From Flavobacterium quisquiliarum (GTDB taxonomy: Bacteria > Bacteroidota > Bacteroidia > Flavobacteriales > Flavobacteriaceae), in assembly GCF_019308285.1 (NCBI RefSeq), contig NZ_WWEM01000031.1, positions 496,001 through 560,000 on the forward strand: 64,000 nt of DNA, given 5' to 3'. The notes beneath the pieces are model-generated. The model was not told where the DNA came from and searched no databases. It worked only from the letters and a program-made list of their open reading frames with translations. Shown here piece by piece: positions 1-10,054 of this stretch (the stretch's first letter is position 1; each line of letters starts with the position of its first letter). The translations under genes and the position numbers were made by a program.

Positions 1-387
1 AGCTGGCAATCCATAAAAAAAATTATCTTTTATATAATAGGTTATTTCTCTGGTTTCTTCAAAATAATTATGCTCTCCAGTAATTTTGAACATAATTATT
101 TCCTGCAAAAAATATCTCACACCTGCAAAAATCAGCAAAGAAACTGGAATACTTAAAAAGTAAAAATGGATTTTCTTTTTATTCAGAAACCAATCACAAA
201 CGGTATAAAAGTTCAATATATAAACTACAAAAACAGATAGCATAAAGGTAGATATAACCCATAAATAAAGCTCAGTCTGCTGTACCATTGCCATTCGGTT
301 ATTTATTCCGTAATCCCAAAGACAGTAGGTTAAAAACAATCCGAGGAAAAGAATAATATGATAGTAAAAAGGTATTTTAAGTTTCAT
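1..387 (-). CDS. Membrane protein N-terminus, probable LytS/YehU-type sensor kinase (partial)
   Basis: An open frame of 129 codons starts at an ATG (complement of 385-387) and runs off the left edge of the window without a stop. Three hydrophobic helices are visible at about residues 8-22, 43-63 and 77-95, joined by short loops containing Trp, Tyr and Asn. This matches the N-terminal membrane region of Bacteroidota LytS/YehU-family sensor histidine kinases, whose His-kinase and ATPase domains would lie outside the window. No kinase motif can be seen, so the family is inferred from architecture alone; any small polytopic membrane protein would fit. Confidence 0.5.
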   Translation of the reverse strand, partial: MKLKIPFYYHIILFLGLFLTYCLWDYGINNRMAMVQQTELYLWVISTFMLSVFVVYILNFYTVCDWFLNKKKIHFYFLSIPVSLLIFAGVRYFLQEIIMFKITGEHNYFEETREITYYIKDNFFYGLPA

Positions 388-576
388 ATAAATCAATTGT
401 AGGATCAAAAATACGATTATGACTTTAAAAGAAAATGATATTTATATGAAACCTCCTTTTTTTAATGATGAACATCTCAAAACGTTACACAAACATTTTA
501 AAAGTGAAATTTGGATAGTTGGTCAAATGAAATTCAGTATTCATCAAAAATGAAAATACAGCTATAAATCTGCTGA

Positions 577-584
577 TACATTTG
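577..584 (+). promoter_or_regulatory. Candidate -7 box (TACATTTG) for the DUF5694 gene
   Basis: TACATTTG fits the Flavobacterium -7 consensus TAnnTTTG and lies 25 bp before the ATG at 610. No TTG is seen at the expected -33 distance, so it is only a candidate. Confidence 0.4.
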
Positions 585-609
585 CAATGAATTTAAAAAC
601 AAAATCATC

Positions 610-1407
610 ATGCAAAAAATCATTTTATTACTAGCAATTATTACGCTAAACTTAACTTCTGCTCAAACCAAGAAAAAACAAATTCTATTAATTGGGACGT
701 TTCATTATGCTAATCCTGGTCTTGATGTTGCTCAGGTAAAAAGTTTCGATATTTTATCTGAAAAGAGCCAAAAAGAACTTGAAATAATGACTGACAAAAT
801 CAAGAAATTTGGTCCTGATAAAATATTTGTAGAATGGGAATTTAGCAAACAAGCCGACTTAAACAAGTTTTACAATAAGAACACTGACAGTCTTTTTAAA
901 ACTAATAAAAGCGAAATTACACAACTAGCACTTCGTACCGCTAAAAAACTGAATCACAAAAAATTATACGGAATGAATCTTTATACTTCTTTTCCATATG
1001 ACAGTTTAATGATGGCAATGGAAAAAGCAAACCAGAAGGATTTAATGAAAAGAAACAATGAGTCAACAAAAAAGTTTGAAAAAGATCATAATGAAAAAAT
1101 AGCAAAAAGTTCATTACAAGAAATGATGCTGTATTACAATACAAAACAAGCCGAAAATGAAAATCTGCAATGGTATCTGGAAATAGCAAACAGAGCAGGA
1201 AATCCAGATGATTTCTCAGGACCGTCTTTAGTTTCAAATTGGTACAAAAGAAATTTATATATGTATTCTTTAATTCAGAAATTGACGGAAAGCACAGATA
1301 ATAAAATAATGATTTTAGTTGGCGCTGGTCATGCTGCGATTATTAGAGGCTTTATAGAACATGATCCTACATTCCAAATTGTAGATTTGGCAACTGTTTT
1401 GAAATAA
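610..1407 (+). CDS. Secreted DUF5694 (TraB/GumN-like) protein
   Basis: This 265-residue protein has a typical Sec signal peptide (hydrophobic residues 4-16, cleavage near Ala18). A GTFH motif at about 29-32, acidic VEWE at about 74-77 and a C-terminal VGAGH motif at about 237-241 match the DUF5694 branch of the TraB/GumN/EreA superfamily, in which His and Glu residues form a putative metal-hydrolase site. No substrate is known for DUF5694. It is probably periplasmic. It stands alone, followed by repeat-rich DNA and the convergent sucC gene. The family call rests on motif recognition. Confidence 0.75.
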   Translation: MQKIILLLAIITLNLTSAQTKKKQILLIGTFHYANPGLDVAQVKSFDILSEKSQKELEIMTDKIKKFGPDKIFVEWEFSKQADLNKFYNKNTDSLFKTNKSEITQLALRTAKKLNHKKLYGMNLYTSFPYDSLMMAMEKANQKDLMKRNNESTKKFEKDHNEKIAKSSLQEMMLYYNTKQAENENLQWYLEIANRAGNPDDFSGPSLVSNWYKRNLYMYSLIQKLTESTDNKIMILVGAGHAAIIRGFIEHDPTFQIVDLATVLK

Positions 1408-1414
1408 TTTTTTT

Positions 1415-1606
1415 TTAACCGCAAAGCACGCAAAGGATTACGCAAAGTTCACAAAGTTTTTTTGCCACGAATTCACAAATTTTATTTTCAAAGATTATCA
1501 AAAATAAAATTTGTGAATTCGTGGCTATTTTCAACATATAGCTTTGCGAACTTTGCATTTATACTCACAATACTTGGTAAAAATCCTCGCGTGCTTTGCG
1601 GTTAAA
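1415..1606. repeat. Intergenic palindromic repeat cluster
   Basis: Two nested inverted repeats lie between the convergent DUF5694 and sucC genes. The outer pair is an AACCGCAAAGCACGC-type arm at about 1418 and its complement (GCGTGCTTTGCGGTT) ending near 1604. The inner pair is GCCACGAATTCACAAATTTT at about 1472 and its complement ending near 1524. Both arm types recur elsewhere in this window (about 7838, 9511, 9870, 53830, 63775, 63830, 63980), so this is a dispersed intergenic repeat family rather than a gene-specific terminator. Confidence 0.8.
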
Positions 1607-1611
1607 CAAAA

Positions 1612-1639
1612 AAAATCCATTCCTCTCGGAATGGATTTT
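1612..1639 (-). terminator. Rho-independent terminator of sucC
   Basis: A perfect 12-bp stem (AAAATCCATTCC paired with GGAATGGATTTT, 4-base loop) lies 28 bp past the sucC stop and is followed on the minus strand by a run of T. Confidence 0.9.
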
Positions 1640-1667
1640 CTAATATAAATTGATTTCTTATTTCTAA

Positions 1668-2861
1668 TTAAGAAAGAGCAGCTTTAACTTGGTCAGCAGC
1701 TTCTTGAAATTGAACTGCAGATAAGATTGGCATACCAGAATTGTCAATTAATTCTTTTGCAATTTCAGCATTTGTTCCTTGCAAACGAACAATAATTGGC
1801 ACTTTAATAGCGTCACCCATGTTTTTGTAAGCGTCAACAACACCTTGAGCAACACGGTCACAACGAACGATACCTCCGAAGATGTTAATCAAAATAGCTT
1901 TTACGTTTGGATCTTTCAAGATAATTCTGAAAGCTGTTTCAACACGTTTTGCGTCAGCAGTTCCTCCTACGTCAAGGAAGTTAGCAGGCTCAAAACCAGC
2001 ATATTTAATTAAGTCCATAGTTGCCATTGCAAGTCCAGCTCCGTTTACCATACATCCTACAGTACCGTCAAGGTCAACATAGTTTAGACCAACTTCTTTA
2101 GCTTCAACTTCGATTGGATTCTCCTCACGGATATCTCTCATTTCAGCATATTTAGGTTGTCTGTATAAAGCGTTATCGTCGATGTTAACTTTAGCATCAA
2201 CAGCTAAGATTTTGTTATCAGATGTTTTTAAAACTGGGTTGATTTCAAACATAGAAGCATCAGAACCAATGTAAGCATTGTATAATGCATCGATGAATTT
2301 CACCATTTCTTTGAAAGCATTTCCAGAAAGACCTAAATTGAAAGCAATTCTTCTTGCTTGGAAACCTTGTAATCCTACAGAAGGATCAACTTCTTCAGTA
2401 AAGATTAAGTGTGGAGTGTGCTCAGCAACTTCTTCGATATCCATTCCACCTTCAGTAGAATACATGATCATGTTGCGTCCTGTACCTCTATTCAATAAAA
2501 CAGAAACATAAAATTCAGAAGTTTCGCTTTCTCCAGGATAGTAAACATCTTCAGCTACTAAAATTTTGTTTACTTTTTTACCTTCTGGCGGAGTCTGAGG
2601 CGTAATCAATTGCATTCCGATGATTTGTTCTGCTAACTCTTCAACTTGTTGTAAGTTTTTTGCCAGCTTAACTCCACCACCTTTTCCACGACCACCTGCG
2701 TGAATTTGTGCTTTTATTACATGCCATCCTGTACCAGTTTCGGCAGTTAATTGTTTTGCAGCAGCTACAGCTTCAACCGCATTGTTAGCCACAATTCCGC
2801 GTTGTACGCGTACTCCGTAACTCGCTAAAATTTCTTTTCCTTGATATTCGTGTATGTTCAT
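1668..2861 (-). CDS. sucC: Succinyl-CoA synthetase (ADP-forming) subunit beta
   Basis: This 397-residue protein is the beta subunit of succinyl-CoA ligase, which couples succinyl-CoA to succinate conversion with nucleotide triphosphate formation in the TCA cycle. It begins [12 protein letters not shown], the standard N-terminus, followed by an ATP-grasp domain with the Gly-rich [14 protein letters not shown] segment near residues 50-65. The C-terminal ligase domain contains the GGIVRCD loop. The frame stays open further upstream to 2951, but a TACTTTTG -7 box at 2910-2917 lies inside that extension, so the ATG at 2861 is chosen; it also gives the usual family length. The alpha subunit gene is not adjacent. 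Confidence 0.97.
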   Translation of the reverse strand: MNIHEYQGKEILASYGVRVQRGIVANNAVEAVAAAKQLTAETGTGWHVIKAQIHAGGRGKGGGVKLAKNLQQVEELAEQIIGMQLITPQTPPEGKKVNKILVAEDVYYPGESETSEFYVSVLLNRGTGRNMIMYSTEGGMDIEEVAEHTPHLIFTEEVDPSVGLQGFQARRIAFNLGLSGNAFKEMVKFIDALYNAYIGSDASMFEINPVLKTSDNKILAVDAKVNIDDNALYRQPKYAEMRDIREENPIEVEAKEVGLNYVDLDGTVGCMVNGAGLAMATMDLIKYAGFEPANFLDVGGTADAKRVETAFRIILKDPNVKAILINIFGGIVRCDRVAQGVVDAYKNMGDAIKVPIIVRLQGTNAEIAKELIDNSGMPILSAVQFQEAADQVKAALS

Positions 2862-2909
2862 AATATAGAATTTGTCTGGTTCTGAATTTATTTCAGAATA
2901 AAAGTGCGA

Positions 2910-2917
2910 CAAAAGTA
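2910..2917 (-). promoter_or_regulatory. Candidate -7 box of sucC
   Basis: TACTTTTG on the minus strand matches TAnnTTTG and implies a 5' leader of about 40 nt before the ATG at 2861. No good TTG was found at the -33 spacing. Confidence 0.55.
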
Positions 2918-2997
2918 ACAAATAACAACTTAATAGGAAAATCTTTTTCAATTAAATAAATGTTATATGTAGGTATTGAGCGTTGATAATTTGTCAA

Positions 2998-3260
2998 AGC
3001 AAACAAATCGTTAACGGAATAATTTGTTAATGTTAACACAAACTGCACAAAACGTTTGATATTTAACAAAAAATTCACTGGATTCAAGACCTAACCGACG
3101 ATTTTTCTTAATATATTTTATCCTTAATTATGATTTTGATAATTCGCAATGCTTTCTTTAATAATATTATTATTTAAGAACCCTTTTTCTAATATTACTA
3201 TAAAAATGAAAGCGAATATATAATTTCACTACATTATGTTTAACGAAATCTTTATTTTTG
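2998..3260 (+). promoter_or_regulatory. sucC-gltB divergent intergenic region with gltB -7 box and palindromes
   Basis: The 416 bp between the sucC and gltB starts hold no gene. TATTTTTG at 3253-3260 fits the TAnnTTTG -7 box and lies 17 bp before the gltB ATG at 3278. A GTTAAC palindrome sits at 3010-3015 and GTTAA-TG-TTAAC at 3026-3037, both possible operator half-sites for an unknown regulator. The promoter call is moderate and the operator role is conjecture. Confidence 0.5.
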
Positions 3261-3277
3261 TAGAAAAAATATCAAGA

Positions 3278-6200
3278 ATGAGAGTTAAAGAACAAGGGCT
3301 TTATCTGCCTGAATTTGAACACGACAATTGTGGTGCAGGATTTATTTGTAATTTGAATGGTATTAAGTCAAATGATATTATTCACAAAGCATTAGACATC
3401 TTAATTAAATTGGAACATCGTGGTGCCGTTAGTTCTGATGGAAGAACTGGTGACGGGGCCGGAATTTTATTCGACATTCCTCATGATTTTTTTAAGAAAG
3501 TTTGTGACTTTGAAATCCCAGAAGCGCGTGAGTATGCAGTAGGAATGGTTTTTTTACCAAAAAGCAAAAACCAGGTTTCTTTTTGTATTAATGCATTTGA
3601 GGCAACTATTAAAGACCAAAACTTAAAAGTTTTAGGTTGGAGAGATGTGCCAGTTGACGTTGAAAATTTAGGTGAAATCGCCGCAGAAAAAGAACCAACA
3701 ATTAAACAAGTTTTCGTTTCTAAAGACGGACAAGATTTAACTGAACAAGAATTTAATGCAAAACTTTTTGCAGCTAGAAAAATTGCTGAACATGCCGTAA
3801 GAGGATCTAAAACCTCTGAAAGCCACATGTTTTATTTTACTAGTTTATCGACAACTACTATAATATATAAAGGTCTATTGATGCCGGAAGACATCAGCCG
3901 TTATTATATAGATTTGAAAGATCCAGACTTGGTGACGCGTTTAGCGCTTGTACACCAACGTTTCTCTACCAATACATTCCCATCTTGGGACTTAGCTCAG
4001 CCGTTTAGATACATGTGTCATAATGGTGAGATCAATACACTTCGTGGAAACGTAAGCCGTATGCGTGCTCGTGAAGAGCTTATGCAAAGCAAAGTTTTTG
4101 GCGAAGACATTAAAAAATTATTCCCAATTATCTTAGAAGGAAAATCAGATTCTGCTTCTATGGATATGGTGGTTGAACTTTTATTAATGACTGGCCGTTC
4201 GCTTCCAGAGGCAATGATGATGGTAGTTCCTGAAGCTTGGGAAAAACACCAAACTATGTCTCCTGAGAAAAGGGCTTTCTATGAGTACAATGCTTGTATC
4301 ATGGAACCTTGGGATGGCCCTGCTTCTATTCCGTTTACAGATGGAAACGTAATTGGTGCTTTACTAGACAGAAACGGATTGCGTCCTTCTCGTTATACTT
4401 TAACAAAGAGTGGTTTCGTAATTATGTCATCTGAAATTGGTGTATTAGATATCGATCCAGAAGATGTAATTCAGCATGGTCGTTTGGAGCCAGGAAAGAT
4501 GTTCTTGGTTGATATGAACGAAGGTCGTATCATCGAAGACGAAGAAGTTAAAAAAGCGATAGTTACAAAACGTCCTTACCAGCAATGGGTTGACGAAAAC
4601 TTATTGCCATTAGCTAGTGTTCCTTACACAAACAACCCTACTCCTGTTGAAAAATTAGATTTCTTAACAAGACAGCGTTTGTTTGGTTACACAATTGAAG
4701 ATTTAAAAACGATCATCAACCCAATGGGTAGCGACGGAGCTGAAGCAATCAGTTCTATGGGTAATGACACGCCTTTAGCTGTTTTATCTGATCAGCCTCA
4801 GTTGTTGTACAATTACTTCAAACAATTGTTTGCTCAGGTTACTAACCCGCCGTTGGATGGTATTCGTGAAGAAATTATTACTGATATCAGTTTAGCGATT
4901 GGCGGAGATTTCAATATTTTCGAAATTGAATCGAAACAATGTAAAAAATTAAAAATCCAAAATCCGGTTGTTTCTAACGAAGATTTGGATAAAATCAGAA
5001 ATATCGATCACCCAGATTTCAAATCGGCTACTATTTCTACTTTATATAAAATAGAAAAAGGAGTTAACGGTTTAGAAAGAGCACTTGAAAAATGTGTTCA
5101 GGCCACTTTCAAAGCGGTTGAAGAAGGATGTAACATCATTATCTTATCTGATAGAGGTGTGAGCGAAGAATTAGCTCCAATCCCAATGTTGTTGGCTTGT
5201 TCTTATATTCACCACTCTTTGAACATTTTACAAGTTCGTTCTAAATTCGGAATCATCATCGAATCTGCTGAACCTAGAGAACCTCATCATTTTGCTTTAT
5301 TGTTTGGATACGGTGCAAGTGCCATCAACCCTTACATGGTAAACGAAATCATTCACGATCAAGTTGAAAAAGGTTTCATTACAAAAGTAAAAGCGGATTA
5401 TGCAGTTGTTAACTACAACAAAGCGATTGCAAAAGGAATCGTGAAAATCATGAACAAAATTGGTATCTCTACTTTACATTCATATAGAGCTGCCCAGATT
5501 TTCGAGATTTTAGGTTTAAACAAAACATTTACATCTAAATACTTCCCTTACACTCCATCAAGAATTGAAGGTATTGGTTTAATGGAAGTGGAGAAAGAAG
5601 TAAAAAAACGTTTCCAAAAAGCTTTCCCAAATTCAAAAGTAGCAAGTTTGCTTTCTCTTGAAATTGGAGGTATTTACAGATGGAGACGTGGTGGAGAAAA
5701 ACACATGTTTAATCCAACTACAATTTCTAAATTACAGCAAGCGGTTCGTTTAAACAGCCCAGAAAGCTATAAAGAATACTCAAATGCCGTTAATGAGCAA
5801 AGCTCAAACTTAATGACCATTAGAGGTTTATTTGAATTCAACAATTTGGATCCAATTTCTATTGATGAAGTAGAACCTTGGACAGAAATTGTGAAGAAAT
5901 TCAAAACGGGTGCAATGTCTTACGGATCTATTTCTAGAGAAGCACACGAGAATTTAGCGATTGCAATGAACAGAATTGGCGGAAAAAGTAACTCTGGAGA
6001 AGGTGGAGAAGATCCAAAACGTTTCCAGAAAGAAATTAATGGAGATTCTAGAAACTCTGCAATTAAGCAAGTTGCGTCAGGACGTTTTGGTGTTTCGATC
6101 AACTATTTGACAAACGCTAAAGAAATCCAGATTAAAATGGCTCAAGGAGCAAAACCTGGTGAAGGTGGACAGTTACCTGGAGAAAAAGTAGTGCCTTGGA

Positions 6201-7795
6201 TCGCTGAAACGAGAAACTCTACACCTTATGTAGGTTTGATTTCGCCTCCTCCTCACCACGATATTTACTCAATTGAGGATTTATCTCAGTTGATTTACGA
6301 TTTGAAAAATGCAAACCGTGAAGCTCGTATCAACGTAAAATTAGTTTCTGAAGTTGGAGTTGGAACCATCGCTGCCGGTGTTGCCAAAGCAAAAGCTGAC
6401 GTTATCTTAATTTCTGGTTACGACGGAGGAACGGGAGCTGCACCATTGACATCGTTACAACACACAGGTATTCCATGGGAACTTGGTTTAGCCGAAGCAC
6501 AGCAAACTTTAATTCTTAACGACTTAAGAAGCCGTGTAGTTTTAGAATGCGACGGACAGTTAAAAACAGGTCGTGACGTTGCGATTGCAGCTTTATTAGG
6601 AGCTGAAGAATTCGGATTTGCAACTGCTCCGCTTGTAGCTTCTGGATGTATAATGATGAGAGCTTGTCACTTAAATACTTGCCCAGTTGGTATTGCAACT
6701 CAGGATCCAGAATTGAGAAAGAATTTCAAAGGAACTCCAGAGCACGTAATCAACTTCATGTATTTCATTGCCGAAGAGTTAAGAGAAATCATGGCGCAGT
6801 TAGGTTTCAGAACTTTAAAAGAAATGGTAGGTCAGTCACAAAAATTAAATGTGAACAAAGCCATCAAACATTATAAAGCAAATGGTTTAGACTTGTCATC
6901 AATTCTATACAAACCGGAAAAAGCGAAAACAGAACCAAATCATAATACAACTACTCAAGATCACCAACTTGAAAATGTATTGGATTTTGACATCATTAAA
7001 GAAGCGATTCCGTCTATCTATAGAAAAGAAAAAACAAGAGTAACTTTTAAAATTAAAAATACTGACCGTTCTGTAGGTGCTATTTTGAGTAACGAAATCT
7101 CAAAAATCTACGGCGCACAAGGATTACCTGATGACACTATTTTAGTTGATTTTGAAGGTTCTGCCGGACAAAGTTTTGGTGCTTTTGCAACAAACGGATT
7201 GTCATTTAAAATTCACGGAAACTGTAATGATTATTTAGGAAAAGGGCTTTCTGGAGGAAAATTAATTGTAAAAGTACCTCCTACTGCAACTTTCAAACCT
7301 GAAGACAATATCATTATTGGAAACGTTGCCCTTTACGGAGCTATTACCGGAGAGGCTTATATTAATGGAATGGCCGGAGAGCGTTTCTGTGTGAGAAATT
7401 CTGGAGCAACAGCAGTTGTTGAAGGAATTGGAGATCACGGATGCGAGTACATGACCGGTGGTACAGTAGTAGTTTTAGGAAAAACAGGAAGAAACTTCGC
7501 TGCGGGTATGAGCGGTGGTGTAGCTTATGTTTACGATCCAAACAAGAAATTCGATTCTACAGTTTGTAACATGGAAATGGTTGCATTCGATCCAATGGAA
7601 GAAGAAGATCTTACGAAACTAAGAAAACTGATCAAAAATCATTCGTTGTACACCAGCAGTCCATTAGCAAAAAGAATTTTAGCAGACTGGGAAAACCAAC
7701 AACAGCACTTCGTAAAAGTAATGCCAACGGATTACAAAAAAGCATTACAAAGAATTGCAGAAGAGAAAAAAATAGAAGAATTAATAGCGGGATAA
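3278..7795 (+). CDS. gltB: Glutamate synthase large subunit
   Basis: This 1505-residue enzyme transfers the amide of glutamine to 2-oxoglutarate, yielding glutamate for ammonium assimilation with GltD and Amt. In order: an Ntn-type glutaminase domain whose nucleophile is Cys18 (in NCGAGF, so a 17-residue propeptide is expected), a central domain, an FMN/2-oxoglutarate TIM barrel with the GGTGAAP motif, a 3Fe-4S motif C-x5-C-x4-C ([12 protein letters not shown]), and the C-terminal GXGXG beta-helix. The open frame reaches back to 3236, but the -7 box at 3253-3260 falls inside that extension, so ATG 3278 is preferred; it also puts the catalytic Cys at the usual distance. gltD follows 169 bp downstream. 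Confidence 0.97.
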   Translation: MRVKEQGLYLPEFEHDNCGAGFICNLNGIKSNDIIHKALDILIKLEHRGAVSSDGRTGDGAGILFDIPHDFFKKVCDFEIPEAREYAVGMVFLPKSKNQVSFCINAFEATIKDQNLKVLGWRDVPVDVENLGEIAAEKEPTIKQVFVSKDGQDLTEQEFNAKLFAARKIAEHAVRGSKTSESHMFYFTSLSTTTIIYKGLLMPEDISRYYIDLKDPDLVTRLALVHQRFSTNTFPSWDLAQPFRYMCHNGEINTLRGNVSRMRAREELMQSKVFGEDIKKLFPIILEGKSDSASMDMVVELLLMTGRSLPEAMMMVVPEAWEKHQTMSPEKRAFYEYNACIMEPWDGPASIPFTDGNVIGALLDRNGLRPSRYTLTKSGFVIMSSEIGVLDIDPEDVIQHGRLEPGKMFLVDMNEGRIIEDEEVKKAIVTKRPYQQWVDENLLPLASVPYTNNPTPVEKLDFLTRQRLFGYTIEDLKTIINPMGSDGAEAISSMGNDTPLAVLSDQPQLLYNYFKQLFAQVTNPPLDGIREEIITDISLAIGGDFNIFEIESKQCKKLKIQNPVVSNEDLDKIRNIDHPDFKSATISTLYKIEKGVNGLERALEKCVQATFKAVEEGCNIIILSDRGVSEELAPIPMLLACSYIHHSLNILQVRSKFGIIIESAEPREPHHFALLFGYGASAINPYMVNEIIHDQVEKGFITKVKADYAVVNYNKAIAKGIVKIMNKIGISTLHSYRAAQIFEILGLNKTFTSKYFPYTPSRIEGIGLMEVEKEVKKRFQKAFPNSKVASLLSLEIGGIYRWRRGGEKHMFNPTTISKLQQAVRLNSPESYKEYSNAVNEQSSNLMTIRGLFEFNNLDPISIDEVEPWTEIVKKFKTGAMSYGSISREAHENLAIAMNRIGGKSNSGEGGEDPKRFQKEINGDSRNSAIKQVASGRFGVSINYLTNAKEIQIKMAQGAKPGEGGQLPGEKVVPWIAETRNSTPYVGLISPPPHHDIYSIEDLSQLIYDLKNANREARINVKLVSEVGVGTIAAGVAKAKADVILISGYDGGTGAAPLTSLQHTGIPWELGLAEAQQTLILNDLRSRVVLECDGQLKTGRDVAIAALLGAEEFGFATAPLVASGCIMMRACHLNTCPVGIATQDPELRKNFKGTPEHVINFMYFIAEELREIMAQLGFRTLKEMVGQSQKLNVNKAIKHYKANGLDLSSILYKPEKAKTEPNHNTTTQDHQLENVLDFDIIKEAIPSIYRKEKTRVTFKIKNTDRSVGAILSNEISKIYGAQGLPDDTILVDFEGSAGQSFGAFATNGLSFKIHGNCNDYLGKGLSGGKLIVKVPPTATFKPEDNIIIGNVALYGAITGEAYINGMAGERFCVRNSGATAVVEGIGDHGCEYMTGGTVVVLGKTGRNFAAGMSGGVAYVYDPNKKFDSTVCNMEMVAFDPMEEEDLTKLRKLIKNHSLYTSSPLAKRILADWENQQQHFVKVMPTDYKKALQRIAEEKKIEELIAG

Positions 7796-7829
7796 ATGAT
7801 TTTAGATTTTAGAGTTCAGATTTTAGATT

Positions 7830-7918
7830 AAAACTTAACCGCAAAGCTTTGCGAACTTAAAACACTCAAAAAAGCAAAAAAGACCTTGCTCCCGATAGCT
7901 ATCGGGATTGCGGTTAAA
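7830..7918. repeat. Intergenic repeat between gltB and gltD
   Basis: An AACCGCAAAG/CTTTGCG palindromic unit is followed by GCTCCCGATAGCTATCGGGA, which contains the 14-bp perfect palindrome CCGATAGCTATCGG, and then by GCGGTTAA. The same palindrome with the same flanks recurs at 63942-63970, so this is a dispersed element. It sits inside what is probably one gltBD transcription unit. Confidence 0.75.
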
Positions 7919-7964
7919 AAAATTAGAACTTTAGAATTGATCATTTACATTTAATTAAAATGTC

Positions 7965-9419
7965 ATGGGTAAAATAGGCGGATTTAAAGAATATAACAGA
8001 GCCGACGAAAGTAATTTAGCAGTAGCAGAACGTGTTTCGAACTACAACGAATTTACTATTCCGGTACCAAAAGATAAATTAAAAGAACAAGGATCAAGAT
8101 GTATGGACTGTGGAATTCCTTTTTGCCACAGTGGTTGTCCATTAGGAAATTTAATTCCTGACTTCAACGACATGGTTCATCAGGAAGAATGGCAGAGTGC
8201 GTTAGAGATTTTACAATCTACTAACAACTTCCCTGAATTTACAGGTCGTTTATGCCCTGCTCCATGTGAGAAATCATGTGTATTAGGAATCATCAAAGAT
8301 CCGGTTTCTATCGAAAACATCGAGAAAAGCATTGTCGAAAGAGGTTTTGCTGAAGGATGGATTAAACCACAAGCGCCAAAAACTAGAACTGGTAAAACTG
8401 TTGCTGTTATTGGTTCAGGACCTGCAGGTCTTGCGGCTGCTCAACAATTAAACAGAGCGGGTCACACCGTTACTGTTTTTGAAAGAGACAACGCAATTGG
8501 AGGTTTATTACGTTACGGAATTCCAAATTTCAAATTAGAAAAAGGAATTATTGATCGTCGTGTAGCTATTCTTGAAGCAGAAGGAATCACTTTCAAAACC
8601 AACGTAAATGTTGGTGTTAATTTCAGTGTTGAAGAATTAAACCAATTCGATTCTATCGTTTTATGCGGAGGAGCAACGGAAAGAAGAAGCTTGCCAACTA
8701 AAGGAATCGAAAGCAAAGGCGTTGTTCAGGCAATGGATTTCTTGACACAGCAAACTAAAGTTTTATTTGGAGAATCAATTCCAGATCAAGTTAAAGCAAC
8801 TGGTAAAGATGTAATCGTTATTGGTGGTGGAGATACTGGTTCTGACTGTATAGGAACTTCAAACAGACACGGAGCAAAATCGGTTACTAACTTTGAGATT
8901 TTACCAAAACCTCCAGTTGGAAGAAGCGAGTCAACTCCTTGGCCTTTCTGGCCGTTGCAGTTAAAAACATCATCTTCTCATGAAGAAGGTTGCGACAGAA
9001 ACTGGTTGATCAACACTAAAGAATTCATTTCTAACGATAAAGGCGAATTAACTGGATTAAAAACAGTTGAAGTACAATGGAAAATGACTCCTGGTCAGCG
9101 TCCTGAATTAATCGAAAAAGAAGGTTCTGAAAAAATCTGGCCTTGCGATTTAGCTTTATTGGCGCTTGGATTTACAGGTCCTGAAAAAACGTTAAGCGAG
9201 CAATTAGGAATCGAAACTGATATGAGAAGCAACTACAAAGCGCATAACTATCAAACAAACGTACCTCACATTTTCACTGCTGGTGATATGAGAAGAGGAC
9301 AATCATTAATCGTGTGGGCTATTTCAGAAGGTCGCGAAGCAGCAAGAGAGGTAGATTTGTTCCTTATGGGCTCTACAAACTTGCCTACTAAAGGAAAAGG
9401 AGATCTTCCTAGCCTATAA
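7965..9419 (+). CDS. gltD: Glutamate synthase small subunit
   Basis: This 484-residue NADPH-dependent flavoprotein supplies electrons to GltB. The N-terminal ferredoxin-like region carries clustered cysteines (CMDCGIPFCHSGC near residues 47-59, then CPAPCEKSC near 95-105) for 4Fe-4S clusters. An FAD-binding Rossmann motif, GSGPAGLAAA, lies near residue 150 and an NADPH motif, GGGDTGSDC, near 290. The C-terminal GD motif (FTAGDMRRGQS) closes the FAD fold. It follows gltB in the same direction and is presumably cotranscribed. Confidence 0.97.
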   Translation: MGKIGGFKEYNRADESNLAVAERVSNYNEFTIPVPKDKLKEQGSRCMDCGIPFCHSGCPLGNLIPDFNDMVHQEEWQSALEILQSTNNFPEFTGRLCPAPCEKSCVLGIIKDPVSIENIEKSIVERGFAEGWIKPQAPKTRTGKTVAVIGSGPAGLAAAQQLNRAGHTVTVFERDNAIGGLLRYGIPNFKLEKGIIDRRVAILEAEGITFKTNVNVGVNFSVEELNQFDSIVLCGGATERRSLPTKGIESKGVVQAMDFLTQQTKVLFGESIPDQVKATGKDVIVIGGGDTGSDCIGTSNRHGAKSVTNFEILPKPPVGRSESTPWPFWPLQLKTSSSHEEGCDRNWLINTKEFISNDKGELTGLKTVEVQWKMTPGQRPELIEKEGSEKIWPCDLALLALGFTGPEKTLSEQLGIETDMRSNYKAHNYQTNVPHIFTAGDMRRGQSLIVWAISEGREAAREVDLFLMGSTNLPTKGKGDLPSL

Positions 9420-9449
9420 AAACTAAACAAAAATACAACACATACTACC

Positions 9450-9489
9450 AACAAACCCTTGAATTACTATTCAGGGGTTTTGTTTTTTT
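9450..9489 (+). terminator. Terminator after gltD
   Basis: AACAAACCCTTGAA pairs with TTCAGGGGTTTTGTT across a 6-base loop and is followed by a run of T, 31 bp after the gltD stop. Confidence 0.85.
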
Positions 9490-9508
9490 AGTCACAGATT
9501 ATTTTTTT

Positions 9509-9900
9509 CGCCACGAATTCACGAATTACTCTAATTTATATATGCTGTTTAAAACTATTCTTTTCTTTAAATTTCACGAATTATATTCTAAACATGCCAA
9601 TAGTCATTCAGAATAAAAATTAAAATAATTCGTGAATTCGTGGCGGAAAAATTTTCTCATTTTAAAGCATCACAATTGGCATCTTAATAAACATAAGTTC
9701 CCGCTTTCGGCTATATCTCTCCGTTTCACTGCGAGGATACCGCCTCAATCGGGGCTAAATTCAAACATTTGGCTTCTTTTAAAAATTAGGATAAAAAGAA
9801 ATACATTTAATTAGTGTAATTCATAAAAAAACAATTTCAACAGCATTTAAGAATAAGTTAAATTCGTGAATTCGTGGCAAAAAACCTTTGTATCTTTGTA
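9509..9900. repeat. Repeat-filled intergenic region between gltD and lysA
   Basis: No real gene is seen in the 635 bp between gltD and lysA. It holds copies of the GCCACGAATTCACGAATT element in both orientations (about 9511, 9628 and 9862). It also holds, at about 9697-9759 on the minus strand, a degenerate copy of the TTTAGCCCCGAT...GCGGGA element also found at 21802 and 58877. Short open frames here consist of repeat sequence and are not credible genes. Confidence 0.7.
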
Positions 9901-10006
9901 CCTATGTCCCTTTGAACCTACTAATACGTTACAAAATTCGAAAACAAGCAACTTTTTGTTTAAAAACAAACAATTTGTTATAATTTGTTATTTTTCTACA
10001 TTTTAT

Positions 10007-10036
10007 TTGCTGGTAATCAAAAGTGTAATAACTTTG
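10007..10036 (+). promoter_or_regulatory. lysA promoter (TTG / TAACTTTG)
   Basis: TTG at 10007-10009 and TAACTTTG at 10029-10036 are 19 bp apart, a full match to the Bacteroidota TTG-N17-23-TAnnTTTG promoter. They lie 19 bp before the ATG at 10055. Confidence 0.75.
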
Positions 10037-10054
10037 CCCAAAATAAGTTTAAAA

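Noticed and set aside
2862-2951. N-terminal extension of sucC
   Set aside because: It precedes the natural [12 protein letters not shown] start and contains the promoter box, so it is not coding.
9632-9814. Short open frame between gltD and lysA
   Set aside because: It consists of repeat sequence (GCCACGAATTC arms and the TTTAGCCCCGAT element on the other strand) and has no start context.
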